DNA of 64,000 nt from Daldinia sp. FL1419. Its lineage: Eukaryota > Ascomycota > Sordariomycetes > Xylariales > Hypoxylaceae. The translations under genes and the position numbers were made by a program. The stretch spans positions 62,001-126,000 of the forward strand of contig MU623367.1 in the NCBI GenBank assembly GCA_025201765.1, given 5' to 3'. Below the pieces are notes generated by a model, which did no database searches, was not told where the DNA came from, and saw only the letters and a program-made list of their open reading frames with translations. Shown here piece after piece: positions 21,904 through 33,458 of the stretch (within the stretch, counting starts at the first letter, position 1; every line of letters begins with the position of its first letter).

Positions 21904-23883
21904 ATGCCGGCGATTATGGATGATCCGTCAAGTCCAACCATCTACCGGACAACCGGACAACCTCCCTATCCGGACCCTAACAAACCGGAGCTACCGCCAA
22001 ATGTTCTCCCTCGCCAGGTAACGCTACGAGATCGCCAAACCATTGCGACAGTCGTGCCGTTTGCTTCCCGTGATCAAGTACCTCCTTCGTTGCTAGCGTA
22101 TCTCTCGGATCAGTTCGCAAAGGAGATCGAGGGGGGGGATACCTACCCCATGATAGATCCTATGCCCCTTGAGAAGTTTTCCGCTTACTGGTTCCAGAAT
22201 TTCGCTGGAATCATGCTTCTCGGACAGATCGAGAGCGCTGCTGACGTGGTCGAGGGTAAAGACTGGTCAAGAGAATGTCTCGGTAGCTTTTATATCAAGC
22301 CTAATTATCCTGGTCGAAGCAGCCACGTATGCAACGGCGGTTTTCTCGTGACCGACGCCTCCCGCAACCGTGGTGTGGGCCGCCTGATGGGCGAGAGTTA
22401 CTTGGACTGGGCACCGAAACTCGGATATACGTATTCGGTGTTCAACCTAGTTTACGAGACAAACGTAGCTTCGTGCAAGATCTGGGATGCTCTCGGGTTT
22501 AAGCGGATCGGGCGTGTCAAGGGCTGCGGTAGCCTCAAGTCGTATCCCGATCGGTTCATCGACGCTATCATCTACGGGCGGGACCTTGGACCTGGCGCCG
22601 GCGAGGGTAACGGCGAACCCCTTCTCGTGAGTGAAGAGCGTTTCGACAAAATTAAATTTTACCTCAAGTACGGGCGCTACCCGAATGGATCTGACCGCGC
22701 CGAGAAAAGCAGGCTTCGGAGCGCCGCGACGCACTATAAACTACTCGATAACGACGTATTGATGCTTAAGGATAAGGAAGTCATCAGCGACCCTATTCGT
22801 CAGATGGAAATCTCGCGCCGCCTTCACGAGGCTGGTGGCCACGCCGGCATTAACAAGACCACGGCGACTATTGCCGAGAAGTATCACTGGAGCCGTATTA
22901 AAGAGACTGTTTCGGATGTAATTAGGACGTGTGAACAATGCAAGGAAGCAAGCAAAACACCTTCTATTCAAAATCCTACTAGTTCTAGACGTCTCAACGT
23001 AAACTCGGACAGTGCCCATATCGACGTTAATCCCATGCCGTCAAGATTGTCTCCTGTATTACCTCCTGGACTCGGAAGCGTCGACGCGACTGACAGGGTC
23101 CTCGAGCTACCACCACCCACGCATAGCGAACTCCCAGCGTTAGTTGGTCCTCCACATCCATATGCTCGTCCTAGTGATATAACGTCTCTGTTGAATCCGC
23201 CCATGCAGACGTTGTCAGATGCTGGGCTACAACCTCATCATCACCTCCTACAGACTCAACTCCATCACGACTCCGCTGCAACCCTCGCGTCATTACATGA
23301 GGCTACAAATCTGTACCACCCCATAGACCCACAGATCATATCCCAGCCCGGACATCACCATCAGCCAACGACTCATCACCATGCCCATCCGTTCAGCACT
23401 TTCCACCCCGGAAACACAGTAGTCCACTCCAGTTCACACGCCTCACATCCATCATTGTCAGGACATGAGCCTTACAGCAGCCAAGAAGCTCATCATAGCA
23501 GCCTTCACGAGCCTTTTCATATGCAGACACACCATCGCTCTCACCACCCGGACTCTTTCCAGGCACTACTCCACGATGCCGACAGCGTGGACGGCGATAC
23601 GCAGCATCATCATACGTCTCACGCATTACCAGACGGGGACGGCCATAACGAAGACCAAGATGCTATGGATCGCGACCTGGATATGCTAATTGAACATGAC
23701 GATTCGGATATGGAAATAGACGGTGCAATAATAGATGATCCCGATCTTCGACGGAACGAAGAAAACGACTCCCGCGACAAATCAACTAGTAGTATGGTGG
23801 GAGACGATTCCCTAATAGGAGATTTAGGAGCCGGCAATACCGGCAAGCGAAGCAGTATCTATAATGTTGTTTTTAACGGATAA
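21904..23883 (+). CDS. SPT10: Spt10-like GNAT acetyltransferase with integrase-type HHCC zinc finger
   Basis: One exon of 659 codons. Residues about 40-230 are a GNAT fold: GSFYIKPNYPGRSSHVCNGGFLV, then NRGVGRLMGESYLDWAPKLGY at the acetyl-CoA loop, and NLVYETNVASCKIWDALGFKRIGRV. Residues about 309-346 hold an H-x3-H plus C-x2-C finger (HEAGGHAGINKT to CEQC) like the H2C2 domain of retroviral and Ty integrases. This pairing matches yeast Spt10, the histone-gene activator that binds histone UAS elements through such a finger. The C-terminal 270 residues are disordered, His-rich (about 437-590) and acidic near the end. Expected nuclear regulator of histone genes. The symbol is by homology of architecture. 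Confidence 0.85.
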   Translation: MPAIMDDPSSPTIYRTTGQPPYPDPNKPELPPNVLPRQVTLRDRQTIATVVPFASRDQVPPSLLAYLSDQFAKEIEGGDTYPMIDPMPLEKFSAYWFQNFAGIMLLGQIESAADVVEGKDWSRECLGSFYIKPNYPGRSSHVCNGGFLVTDASRNRGVGRLMGESYLDWAPKLGYTYSVFNLVYETNVASCKIWDALGFKRIGRVKGCGSLKSYPDRFIDAIIYGRDLGPGAGEGNGEPLLVSEERFDKIKFYLKYGRYPNGSDRAEKSRLRSAATHYKLLDNDVLMLKDKEVISDPIRQMEISRRLHEAGGHAGINKTTATIAEKYHWSRIKETVSDVIRTCEQCKEASKTPSIQNPTSSRRLNVNSDSAHIDVNPMPSRLSPVLPPGLGSVDATDRVLELPPPTHSELPALVGPPHPYARPSDITSLLNPPMQTLSDAGLQPHHHLLQTQLHHDSAATLASLHEATNLYHPIDPQIISQPGHHHQPTTHHHAHPFSTFHPGNTVVHSSSHASHPSLSGHEPYSSQEAHHSSLHEPFHMQTHHRSHHPDSFQALLHDADSVDGDTQHHHTSHALPDGDGHNEDQDAMDRDLDMLIEHDDSDMEIDGAIIDDPDLRRNEENDSRDKSTSSMVGDDSLIGDLGAGNTGKRSSIYNVVFNG

Positions 23884-24197
23884 CGAAACTGCCCATGGCT
23901 CAGATCTTTCTTCTTTCCATCTCGTTATACAATTCTGGTACGGACTTGGCAGAAGAAGCATTTTTAAATCTATAAAAATCTCTAGATAGGATTCAAGTGA
24001 GCTAGTCGGCGTTATCTACGAACGAGAAATTGGGCAAGCGGCGAAATGTAGACTTTAGGTTAGACTTAATGATACCAAACATTCCGACCGAAGCAAGGGT
24101 TTATTTCATCTAAGGGATCTCTTCGCTCTTCGCCCTTTATTTATACATGTGTATTTACCTAACGTAGTAATTTACACGCATATCAGCCCCAGCTCTC
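23884..24197. other. Convergent 3' regions of SPT10-like and uS2m genes
   Basis: AT-rich spacer between two convergent genes; nothing beyond 3' UTR-like sequence seen. Confidence 0.5.
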
Positions 24198-25522
24198 CTA
24201 ATCCAATTCCGGATCTGACCTCGCTCCAGTCTTGTGACTCTGCTGGTACCCGGTATTGAAGCCGATCTCGTCCTCCTCGGTAATATAGGGGCGTCCCTTC
24301 CTCGACTCCGTGGCCAGCGCAGCCTCGGACGCAGCTTTCTCCGCCTCCAAAGCCATGAACTTGACCACGTCTAACGGGGTATCCCACGATACGATGCCCT
24401 TCTTAGCGTCGCTGATACGTCGCTCGTGGCCGGCTTCTCCCGCGCGGCCGAGAACGCTGCCTATGACGGCTAGACATCGCAGACTATAGAAACCGAATGT
24501 CAGTTTTTTCCATTTCAACAGTAATAATAATAATGAAAATGAACATTCCAGGCAGTTTTTCCAAGACGGCTCTTACCTGTCGTCGTTCGCCGGAATACCA
24601 TACGTAACCCAAGTCGGCTCGGCATTCGTATCAATGACGCCGATCGTGGGCACATTAACCAGGGCACACTCGTGCAACAAGACGTAATTCTCAATCGGAT
24701 TCAAGCACACCACCAGATCCGGGATCAACGGCCTGCGCTCCGTCAAGTGGCGATTGAACCCGTCGACGGGCTCGTCGTGCTCGTCCAACATCTGCATGGG
24801 CATGCCGTTAAGGATGACTTCCGAGTTGGTGATGGACCCGGGCGTCCACTTCGTGAAGAGATGGCACGCGCGCGCCAGCCGCGCCGCCTGCGTCACGATC
24901 TGCGTCTGGCCGGGCCTGGTGCCGACGAACAGGATCAGGCCGCCGCGGTACGCGACCTCCTCGACGACGCGCGCGGCGCGGCGCAGGTGTGCGGCGGTTT
25001 CCTCGAGCGAGATGATGTGGATGCCCTGCCGGATTCCGTAGATGTACCGCGCGTTCGCCGGGTTCCACAGCGAGGCGTGGTGTCCCATGTGCGCCTGCGA
25101 CGCCATGAGGAGCTCGAGCGTGACGTCTTTCGGGCCCGGCGGGTTCAAGAAGACGTCTCCCGGCCGGTACGTTCGCTGGACCTTGGTGCCTACCCTGCCG
25201 ATAAGGCTCTTGAGTTCCTGCGCCATCTTGTAGTCCACGACCGTGGTGTCGGGAGCCGCGGTCTTCTTCCGCCGGGCTGGGGCGCGGATCTTGGCATTGA
25301 ATATGGAGGGGGTCTGGGGAGTCGCGTTGGGGGATTGCAGACTGGGTTCTGTGATGTCCGGGACGCCCGTCGAGGTGGGCTGCGTCGAGAGCGCGCGGAG
25401 ACAGGTTTGCCGCAGAGGGGTTGCCAATGCCTTTCGGGCTGATGTTTTTGTTAGTATATATTATAGCGAAGTACCTCGAGGAGATAATTACCGTGGCGTA
25501 CACCCATATCTCTTATAATCAT
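24198..25522 (-). CDS. MRP4: Mitochondrial small-subunit ribosomal protein uS2 (Mrp4-like)
   Basis: Three exons on the minus strand (25522-25492, 25438-24577, 24483-24198) encode 392 aa. The body is uS2: LLMASQAHMGHHASLWNPANARYIYGIRQGIHIISLEET, LFVGTRPGQTQIV, FTKWTPGSITN, PDLVVCLNPIENYVLLHECALVNVPTIGVIDTNAEP and a terminal PANDDS split by the last intron. The large exon has no in-frame ATG before an upstream stop. A TACTAAC branch site and CAG lie at its 5' edge, so a 31-nt first exon with ATG at 25522 is proposed. This yields MIIRDMGVRHARKAL, an Arg-rich, acid-poor mitochondrial presequence. GC content is higher than in neighbouring genes. Role: assembly of the mitoribosomal small subunit. 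Confidence 0.9.
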
Positions 25523-26219
25523 GGCTGCGACAATTGCTGTCGTCGAATATGGATTCACAGCTGTATCATGACTTTTTTCTGTTGGATTTCAAAGTCCAAA
25601 AGCCTTTTAGTGGATCCAGTACCTATCGGCTACCTAACTGCTAGTACTAAGTACTACGTACCTGCTATGTACCTAACAAGGATCTTGTCCGCTACTACAT
25701 ACGTATTCCCGTGCCCTATCGTTATCGTCATCGGGTCTCTCCTGCACTTGGGACGTTATTCAAAAATGTCTAGGTTAGGTTACCTAATTATCTCTGTAGA
25801 GGTAGGGCAATAGACGTTAAACATACTACTACTACTACTACTACTACTAATTACATTATACCCCAACTCGTTATTTTGGAGGGACTCAACTTTGTGCGCC
25901 TATGTCTTTATTTGCTAAGGTACCTAGCTATGAACCCTGACAACTACATAGGATGGAGACATCGCTGGTATTATCAACAAGATGGAAACGAACAAAAAGG
26001 AATTATAAGAATAAAAAGAATTACAATCACAGTAACCCAAACCGTAAAAAATTAACATAGAGTAGATCAAGAGAGGCATGAGTTATTAATTCTATGCGTC
26101 ATGAGAATTCAGAAATCTAAAATTCCCGTCTCAAATTTCAACGACTCTGTAATCGTAGAAAAAAAAGATAAAAAAACTCCAGTAACAATGCTCCAATCTC
26201 CACAGAAAACGTAGCCCTC
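25523..26219. other. Intergenic region with ACT microsatellite
   Basis: Lies between the uS2m start and the CBS-protein stop. The frame at 25421-25813 (+) is not supported. Apart from the microsatellite, AT-rich sequence only. Confidence 0.45.
25825..25848. repeat. (ACT)8 microsatellite
   Basis: Eight uninterrupted ACT triplets, noncoding. Confidence 0.95.
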
Positions 26220-28379
26220 TTACCGGCTAGTAGCTCTCGAAATGGCAAAAACACCAATGATAACGACTGCCAGAGTGACAATAGCACCAGGCAGTAACAA
26301 TTCATTAGGCACGCCGGCAATAACTTGGTCGGGCTCCGAGTGTGTGTGGGTCCTCCTCCGACGCCTAACCGTTGCATAGTCCTCCTCTTCGCTCTCATCA
26401 TCCTCGTCATCTTCTTCAACCGGAGCCCGTCTACGACGCGCTTCCGAAGGGGCCGAGCTGGGAGCAGGTGTAGCGATAGGATCAGGCTGAGGAGCAGCAA
26501 CTGTGACCGGTGGCTTTTCGGGATCGTGCACGAATAGGTCAACTTTTTCGTGGTGATGATGGCGGGCTAGCAGGATTGCTTCGACGAGATCTTGGTCCGT
26601 CGTAATGCTAACCGTATCGCCCTCGTCGTCGAGGTAGCTCAAGGCAAAGCCACCAGTGCTTAGATTACCGTCTTCCACATCCGGGATACCACCGATAGCA
26701 TCTACCTCGCTACCAAGCTTCGCAGCCACGTGCTCGACAAACGCCGCGATGCCTTCATTCGCAATGACCTGTATTCGGTGTACGCGACCGCTGGGGGCCT
26801 TGAACTTGAACGCAAAGGGGATATCACCAGGGGTTTGATGAGCGACCGCAGAGTGCATCGGCGAGGATTCCATACCTACGTGCGAAGCACTATCGCCAGG
26901 CGCAACGGGTTCGTACGAACGCTCGCGGTTGACGTCGGGAGAAAGAATCGATCGTGACGCCATAGTACCGTGATGATGGCTACCATCACCCGAAACCATA
27001 GACTCGGTCTCATTGTCGAGCGACAGCCAGAATTTGTTCCAGGCAGGGCCTTCATTATCACCCGATGTTCCCATGGTATTAATCTGCTCAAGTGTCGCGT
27101 AAGTCAGCTTGAGCACATCAACCATGCCCACTATCTCGCCCTGGTCGTTCATGACAGGGAGGTTGAGGTAATGACCGTCTATATACTACGTTAGCCCAAT
27201 TTCGCTTGCATATCTCGATATTCATCCAAACTAACCGTGCATCTTTCGCAGAGCAGCCTGAATGCTCATGTCCATGGGCGCAAAGTCGGGATGAGGCGTC
27301 ATTACACGAACGACGCTGCACGTAGACGGATCTAGGCCAGGGGCGATAACTCGTAGGACCACATCCTTGCTCGTAAAGATACCCGTGATTTGACCTTGGT
27401 CTTGAACTAATACGGCTGTGGTGTGGTTTTCCTTCATCATCATCGCTGCCTCCTTTACGGTCGTTCGGACGCTGACTGTCGTAGGTGGTAGTCCGTTCAA
27501 AACGCTCTCCAAGGTAGGTCCGGACATCTTGGAACGAAGAGCTTCGACATACTGGATGATCTGCTGAGGTTGGCTGGTTCCTAGCTCTGACTGTACACCT
27601 TCCAAAGCGGCATAGAGCTTCGTTGAAGATGCATAAGCCCGCTCCAGTTTTTCCATAGCATCGTAAAAGCACTTTGTAATATCAAGGATACCAGAGATAT
27701 CCTGATTCTCATCCATAACGGGCAAATGTCTGAAACCTTTACGGACCATAAGATCCAGGGCCTCGGTGGCGCTAGTATCGGTGCGCGCGCATAGAGGGTT
27801 TTTAGTCATGATTTCAGCAATAGTAATGCTACTAGCTTTCTGGCCGGTACCGACAACCCGGAAAGCCAAATCCTTGGCTGTAAAGATACCGGCAATCCGA
27901 TCGTCCTCGTCTGTCACCAACACACAGTCCTCCCTCTTGGCAGCCATCAACTGCGCGGCCTCGGAAACGGTAGTATTGGGCTTGATCTGAAGGGCAGGAC
28001 TCGGCTTCAGGGCGAGGACGGTTCCAGGAGGGGCTTTGCGCGAGAGGCGGGCGCGACCCGTAATGTGATGCTTCTTCTTGGAGAGGTCGCTCTCCAGCTT
28101 TCGCCTGATGGCCTAACACAAGAGGTCAACTTTCACGTCATAGTAACAGAGACGCGACACACATACCTCATCGCGCTTGCTCTGCTTCTGCCTACTTGCG
28201 CTAACACCTGAGGCGACTTCGCTGGGAGCGGGCTGGTGAGAATGACCACCAGCACCACCATGAACTCCATCGACGGGTCTTGGGATGTTGGAATTGGCGG
28301 GACTACCCGGTCCATATGAGGACGGAGCAGGGGTTCTGTTCCCACCACGGCTTGGAGTACCTCTCATATTTCCCGACAT
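26220..28379 (-). CDS. CBS-domain and PB1-domain membrane-anchored protein (Mug70-like)
   Basis: Three exons on the minus strand (28379-28167, 28112-27236, 27178-26220) give 682 aa. After a Ser/Pro/Gly-rich N-terminus come four CBS motifs (about 105-165, 175-235, 275-335, 340-400), with signatures DCVLVTDEDDRIAGIFTAKDLAFRVV, GFRHLPVMDENQDISGILD, TTAVLVQDQGQITGIFTSKDVVLRV and LNLPVMNDQGEIVGMVD. A PB1 domain (about 470-555) contains AFKFKAPSGRVHRIQV and LSYLDDEGDTVSITTDQDL. An acidic/Arg-rich linker leads to one C-terminal helix (LLPGAIVTLAVVIIGVFAI), suggesting a tail-anchored protein. This architecture matches fission-yeast Mug70 and its filamentous-fungal orthologues. CBS pairs usually sense adenine nucleotides; the actual ligand and partner are unknown. 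Confidence 0.9.
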
Positions 28380-29742
28380 GGTGAAAGGTAGTTGAAGCAG
28401 TCCGGCGGGGATTTTAAGATCGACTTGCAGGAGATATTTGATAACTGGAGATGTTTTTTTTTTTCTGGTTAAAGGTGTACACCCAATAGTAGCAGGGGAT
28501 TTAACAATGCTCGAAAAATTCGACTGCGAGTGACGATGTCAGCCGAATAAACCGAGCTTTGTCGAGCAATGGCGCAAGCGATAGCAATAGCGATCGAATG
28601 ATGTTTGATTACCTGCTGGTACTAGTGAAGATAAAGAATAGAAGAGATCAAGTATCGGTCAGAATATGGCGCTCGTTCGGGAAAGAATTGCGGGTCATCT
28701 AAAGTTGCCAAAAGTTGTCTCGGCGACCTGGAAAAAAAAAAAAAAGACACCTGCCTTCCCCCGGTCAGGCGAGTTCCGAGTCTGCAAGTCCAAACTTTAT
28801 CACTGAAGATAAGTGGAACCAAGGTAAAAAATATGTGGAAAGTAGGTACATATGTAGGTAGGTAGTTAGTAAGTAGAAAACTTAGTTCACCAGCAGACCA
28901 GCAGGACCAGCCACAACTGCACATTTTGAGGAGAATTCAAAGATCATAGCAGTGGGGCCGATGTGGGGTGGCTTAATCGCTTAATAGCCTTAAGCCCCTC
29001 ACTTCCACCAATTCACTTTCGACAATTTCCAAAGATTTTCATGAGCGACATCACCCTATAACTACCTACCTAGGTATATATTTCGTACATTATATGTATG
29101 CTGCACCTAATGCGATCCAATATAATAGAATGGTTGGGCAATTACTGGTTCAAAATTGAGAAATAATAGTAATAGTATTTTCGTTATGCATTTCTCCAAC
29201 ACGTGTAAAAATTACATACCTAGGTACCTAGGTGTATCCCACTCTCACTCACCCCGCTACCGGGATACGACTCTTGCCGATGTCGCAAAATTGCCAACGG
29301 TAACCAATCGGTTTAGAAGGGCTTAGCGTTCGACCCGACGGAAATCGCACGCCCTAAGCCACCCAACGCCACAGAAGAAAATAGGGGTACAAAAATAGGG
29401 GTAAGAGTAAATAGAAGCTTATACCACCATCCAAGCTTTCAAACCCCTATACTCTATCTATTACATCATAGTATCGTCGTGCACAATTCTGCATCTTTTT
29501 ATATCGACAACATCAACAGCATAACCATGGCACCTTTGAGCCGCCTTTGGGGAGCTTGGCCCTAAAAAGAGCAAAAGGGGGTTCTCTTTGATCGATCTCG
29601 GGATACGTGGCCGCGACTAAGTTGAGCTGATTGACCACAAAATATAAATATCCATCCGTTGCAATAGACACTATGATCAGATAGTTAGGACGAAGATCAT
29701 AAATAAGAGTATGATCCTTAACACTTACTCGTATCGACCCAA
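28380..29742. other. Gene-free region with palindromic tracts
   Basis: Promoter side of the CBS gene. Holds an A-run at about 28732-28745, GGTAGGTAGTTAG at about 28857, CTACCTACCTAGGTA at about 29062 and ACCTAGGTACCTAGG at about 29217-29231. No coding signal on either strand. Confidence 0.45.
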
Positions 29743-30580
29743 TTAATTAGATCCCGTACTAAGATTTACGATGATGAGCGCATTATTTCCCGAAGGGCTG
29801 CTATCAATGATGTATGGGTTTCCTTCAGTTGAAGAATTTGATATACTCGAACGAAGATCAAAGCGCACATCATTTAAGTAGCTGTCTCCGTATGCGACGG
29901 TCCCCGGGAAAACGATCGTCTTGAATACAGCGTTGGTAGTGAAGTTCACCCCAATGAGTTTTGGGCCGCCATACGTTGCCTCTACGAGGACATTATCAAC
30001 AGTCAAGACTCGTCCGGTGTCAAGGATCCACAGACGATCCAGCGAATCGATAACTACTGATTGGACACCGATCAGGTAATTTTGATAGTTCACGGTGGCT
30101 ATATTTCTTTAGCTTCATATCTTCATGATATCGGTACACTTACTTGGTGGCGTCGTGGAATAGTTTATTGCTCGCCCTGGAGGCTGATTCATTTCCAGGC
30201 TCGGATAGGCAACCTCACTTGTGAGCGAGGTAAGTTCTCCAACTGTGAATACGTTATTCGTGCCATTATAAGTATTATTAGGATCGAGTCCCGTATCCAT
30301 CAGCACGATGTCTTAGGTACGCATAATACGGTGATACTTCCCGCCAGGATAGTTAGAGAACATTCGCCCAGTGCTCGAGGCCGCAATGCCTGTCATAAAT
30401 TAGCTTCTGTACCCCTATCGGAGCCTACCCACTCCTTTGATTTAGCCCTACCAGTTGGTCATTGCCCGTAATACGCGTGAACAACCTCAAGCGGTGGACT
30501 AAATACCTACGTTGTCAGCGTCAAAGTATCATCTTGGGGTTGCTGTAAGTTTAGAGCATTTCAATTTTAACTTACACCAG
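29743..30580 (-). pseudogene. Yellow/major-royal-jelly-protein family pseudogene
   Basis: Minus-strand pieces read EVVHAYYGQ-stop-PTG, then GIAASSTGRMFSNYPGG, then GLDPNNTYNGTNNVFTVGEL, PPGRAINYSTTPPS, and after a GT-AG intron NYQNYLIGVQSVVIDSLDRLWILDTGR and SYLNDVRFDL, in the order of fungal MRJP/yellow proteins (secreted six-bladed propellers). Three defects are seen. The conserved Trp codon in YGQWPTG is TGA at 30459-30461. An insertion of about 50 nt between YPGG and LDPNN brings a TAA at 30313-30315, flanked by GGGA on both sides. The frame stops at 29743, leaving the C-terminal third missing. The signal-peptide exon is not identified upstream. Confidence 0.75.
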
Positions 30581-31587
30581 AATCCGATACAAAGCTTATA
30601 TTCCACCAACTCTGATTATGATGGATTGATATGGCCTGATATAAGTGAAAATGTAGATATCCAAGATAACAAACAACAAAACAACTAAAACTTTCATATA
30701 TGCCGGAACGTGGGACCTCCACAAATCGGAACTACGACTAGGCGCAGAAAGAGCATATTTGACAACATTTGCATAGGTACCTCCTAAAGCAACGTGAAGG
30801 AACACATAGAAGGGATCATAAATCTACATACCCATGCATCCCCGGTGCGTAAGAGGCTCAAAACCTAACCCCGAAGTTTTTGAAACATCTAAAGTCCCGA
30901 GATCGATCCTAGATGATCAACAGGAGGCACTGAACCCCAACGAAAGCTTAAAGGGCTCTTTACAGGGATTCAAAAGGCGTCAAATACCAGTGCGGCTGGA
31001 AGACCCCGGTAAATTAATAAGGGGTTGGGTTGAGATTCAGGGTTCTTGGTGCCAAGAATTTCATAAATGGCTTCATATTACTTCATGTTCGCTTCCAGAA
31101 AATGATATTGATCGATTAATACGTGACGAAACACGGCTCGGTCTATTGCTATGGCTTAGGCAAATTCAGCAGTTGACTGTCCACAATCGCAACCTTCATA
31201 CCATACACTGCCTATTCAGCGCGTTTCCACAAAGCGACCAGAATATTCTACGGTAGTAAAAAATAATCCTTGAAAGATATCTTAACGCATATACATACAA
31301 CGGCATCCCAATGGCCATCGAATGCCTCATAATGTCGTAACCCCAAAACACCCCTTAATATCACACAAAAACTGAATGGGATATCATAAAAAGAAATTAC
31401 GCCAAAATTCCCGCTCTCTAACTTCGTAATGCACCTGTCACTCGCTTTTTAATACCCAGCCCCCTTATATGGCTGGGGCACATTCATCCTAGATACCGCT
31501 GCGTACTTCCTTCTTTGGCAGAAACTACAGATAAAAGTTAGCGTATAATTCAAGTACAAGGTCCCAGAATGGGAGTAATGTAAAAAC
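30581..31587. other. Region between MRJP pseudogene and surface-protein gene
   Basis: A 140-codon frame at 30834-31256 (+) starts with ATG but matches nothing I recognise and lacks supporting context. The remainder is AT-rich and includes the 3' region of the next gene. Confidence 0.4.
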
Positions 31588-33458
31588 TCACAAGATGCCA
31601 GCGATGATTCCCGCGATCAAGGGCACGCCGATTCCGACGCAGACTCCGATGATGATTCTCTTGTCGACACCGTTGACTTCGCCGAGAGGGTGCTCGCTAG
31701 AAACGGTAGGATCTCTGGAGGATGTTGGAGGCGGCGCCACGTAAGACACGGGAGACCCGGATGTGGCTTCAACGCTCTTCGCATTGGTGCCGAAGGGAAG
31801 AGGTGTAGCAACGCTAGCTCCGGTAGTCTCAGGGAATGTAGCTTCCGAATCCGAGGGCACCGCCGTGATGTGCGTTAGGGTGCTTGTTACCTTAGTGGTG
31901 GTTTGCATGTCTGGCGGACAGTTCACCAAACCGGTCGTCAAACAACCGACTCCGGTATAGGTAACCTTTTTAGTAAGAGTAGTGGTATCTAGTTCTTCAT
32001 CGGCCCTAGCGCTGATGGCGGGGGTAGAAGCCGTGGTGGTTTGAGTGCGGCCATGGATGGCACAAACATCGGCTATCGTGGTCGTGTATATAGGGATGTT
32101 TGTCTACATCAGGAGCTCATGTTAGCATGCGTTAAGTCTTAAGTATCCTAGGATGCGTGATGACTTACATTAGGAGCTGGTCCCCATGTTTCCACTCCAA
32201 TAGCAAGTGTCGCTCCGGCAGCGGCGCCAAGACCGAACTGGTACGACTGCTCAACCTTCAAAGTACAGTCCTCATCATCACCTTCGGGAGCAGCGGTAAT
32301 GTTGGTCGCAAACTCAGCAACGTTCGCCCACACACTAACACCTACACCAGCGCTTGCCTTTGTTGTGAACGAAGAGCTGGGAATAACTACTGCGGGAGTA
32401 GAGAGTTCAAATCCTGCGTTCACTCCGAGGCGGAGGACGGCCTTGAGAAGACCTCCCGCACTTTCAACCGTTACAGGAAGGAACTCGAAGTTGGCCCCAT
32501 TACTTGATTTTCACAGTCAGCGCTGATAGTCCAGTCTATGGTAGAAATGATAGGCTTACAAAGTAATACTTGAGACATTCTGTCCAAACAAGGCCATATC
32601 AAGCCCAACGCCGTCTTCCAACTTTATGTGGATTCCGCTGCTAATATCGATCTCCATGTCGGCACTGAGGATCAAATCAACGGAAAAGACGACACCTATG
32701 AACAAGTCGTTGTTTGCTGAGATTCCGATAGGTGTCTTTGACGAGTAAAGGTTCAGGTTGTAAGTCGCACCAGCGGTCAATACCGTATCTATGAGCATGT
32801 ATAGCTCTAAGTCATCAAATTTGAACTGAAGACGACACTCGGGAATATCTGGGACGTCGACATTGAAAGAGATATTAATCGGGGGGAAGTCGAAGTCGTC
32901 TAGATCAAAGCCATCCTTAAGATTATGAAAAACAGTTGGAATGTAGTCTTCGATATAATCGATGACTTGACTCGTCGTATTCAAAATCTCGTCTCCAACC
33001 TCACTCGTAAAGTTCCCAAGTGCTTGCGTGGCGTTGAAGTCGCCATCAATGCTGAACTCCGCCGTCGCATTTCCCTTGATATAACATGTCGTACACGTTA
33101 TATCCACCCCGCCGCTTAGTGTGACATTATCTTCAGTGTTGGCTTGGGCCGCGCTGGATTAGGGGTTAGATAAATGAAGTAATAGGGCCTAGTAGCTCAA
33201 ATGCCAGAACTCCTCTTACATGCTAAACAAAGTTGCGCCATCCCAACTCTTACTTAATGCCGTACTGTTCTTCAACACCGTGTCTCTCCCTTGAAGTTTT
33301 ATTTCCGCGAGAGACCGTCGAAGGGCACGAATAGTATCCGCAGACGAAGAACCTGGAGCATCCCGTACGTTAACCAGAACATCGGATGATGAAATAGAGG
33401 CTGATACAGAGCGAATGGCCGCGGCCCAGCCAAATATAAGGAATGGCTTCACAAGCAT
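31588..33458 (-). CDS. Secreted, membrane-anchored cell-surface glycoprotein of unknown function
   Basis: Four exons on the minus strand (33458-33220, 33153-32560, 32502-32169, 32103-31588) join to 560 aa. The N-terminus (MLVKPFLIFGWAAAIRSVSA) is a signal peptide. The middle is strand-rich with several N-glycosylation sequons and CTTCYIKGNATAEFSIDG, resembling a conserved group of fungal proteins with repeated amphipathic beta segments. A Thr/Ser/Pro-rich stalk follows (KVTYTGVGCLTTGLVNCPPDMQTTT), then a C-terminal hydrophobic helix (IIIGVCVGIGVPLIAGIIAG) ending at the stop, consistent with a membrane anchor or GPI signal. All introns are GT-AG and the phases agree. I do not assign a biochemical role; cell-wall or surface location is the inference. 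Confidence 0.8.

Noticed and set aside
24672..25442. 256-codon plus-strand frame
   Set aside because: It lies antisense to the conserved uS2m gene in GC-rich DNA where stop codons are rare; composition is Arg/Asp-biased shadow sequence.
30834..31256. 140-codon plus-strand frame
   Set aside because: It begins with ATG, but I recognise no family, no splice structure and no context; left as unsupported.
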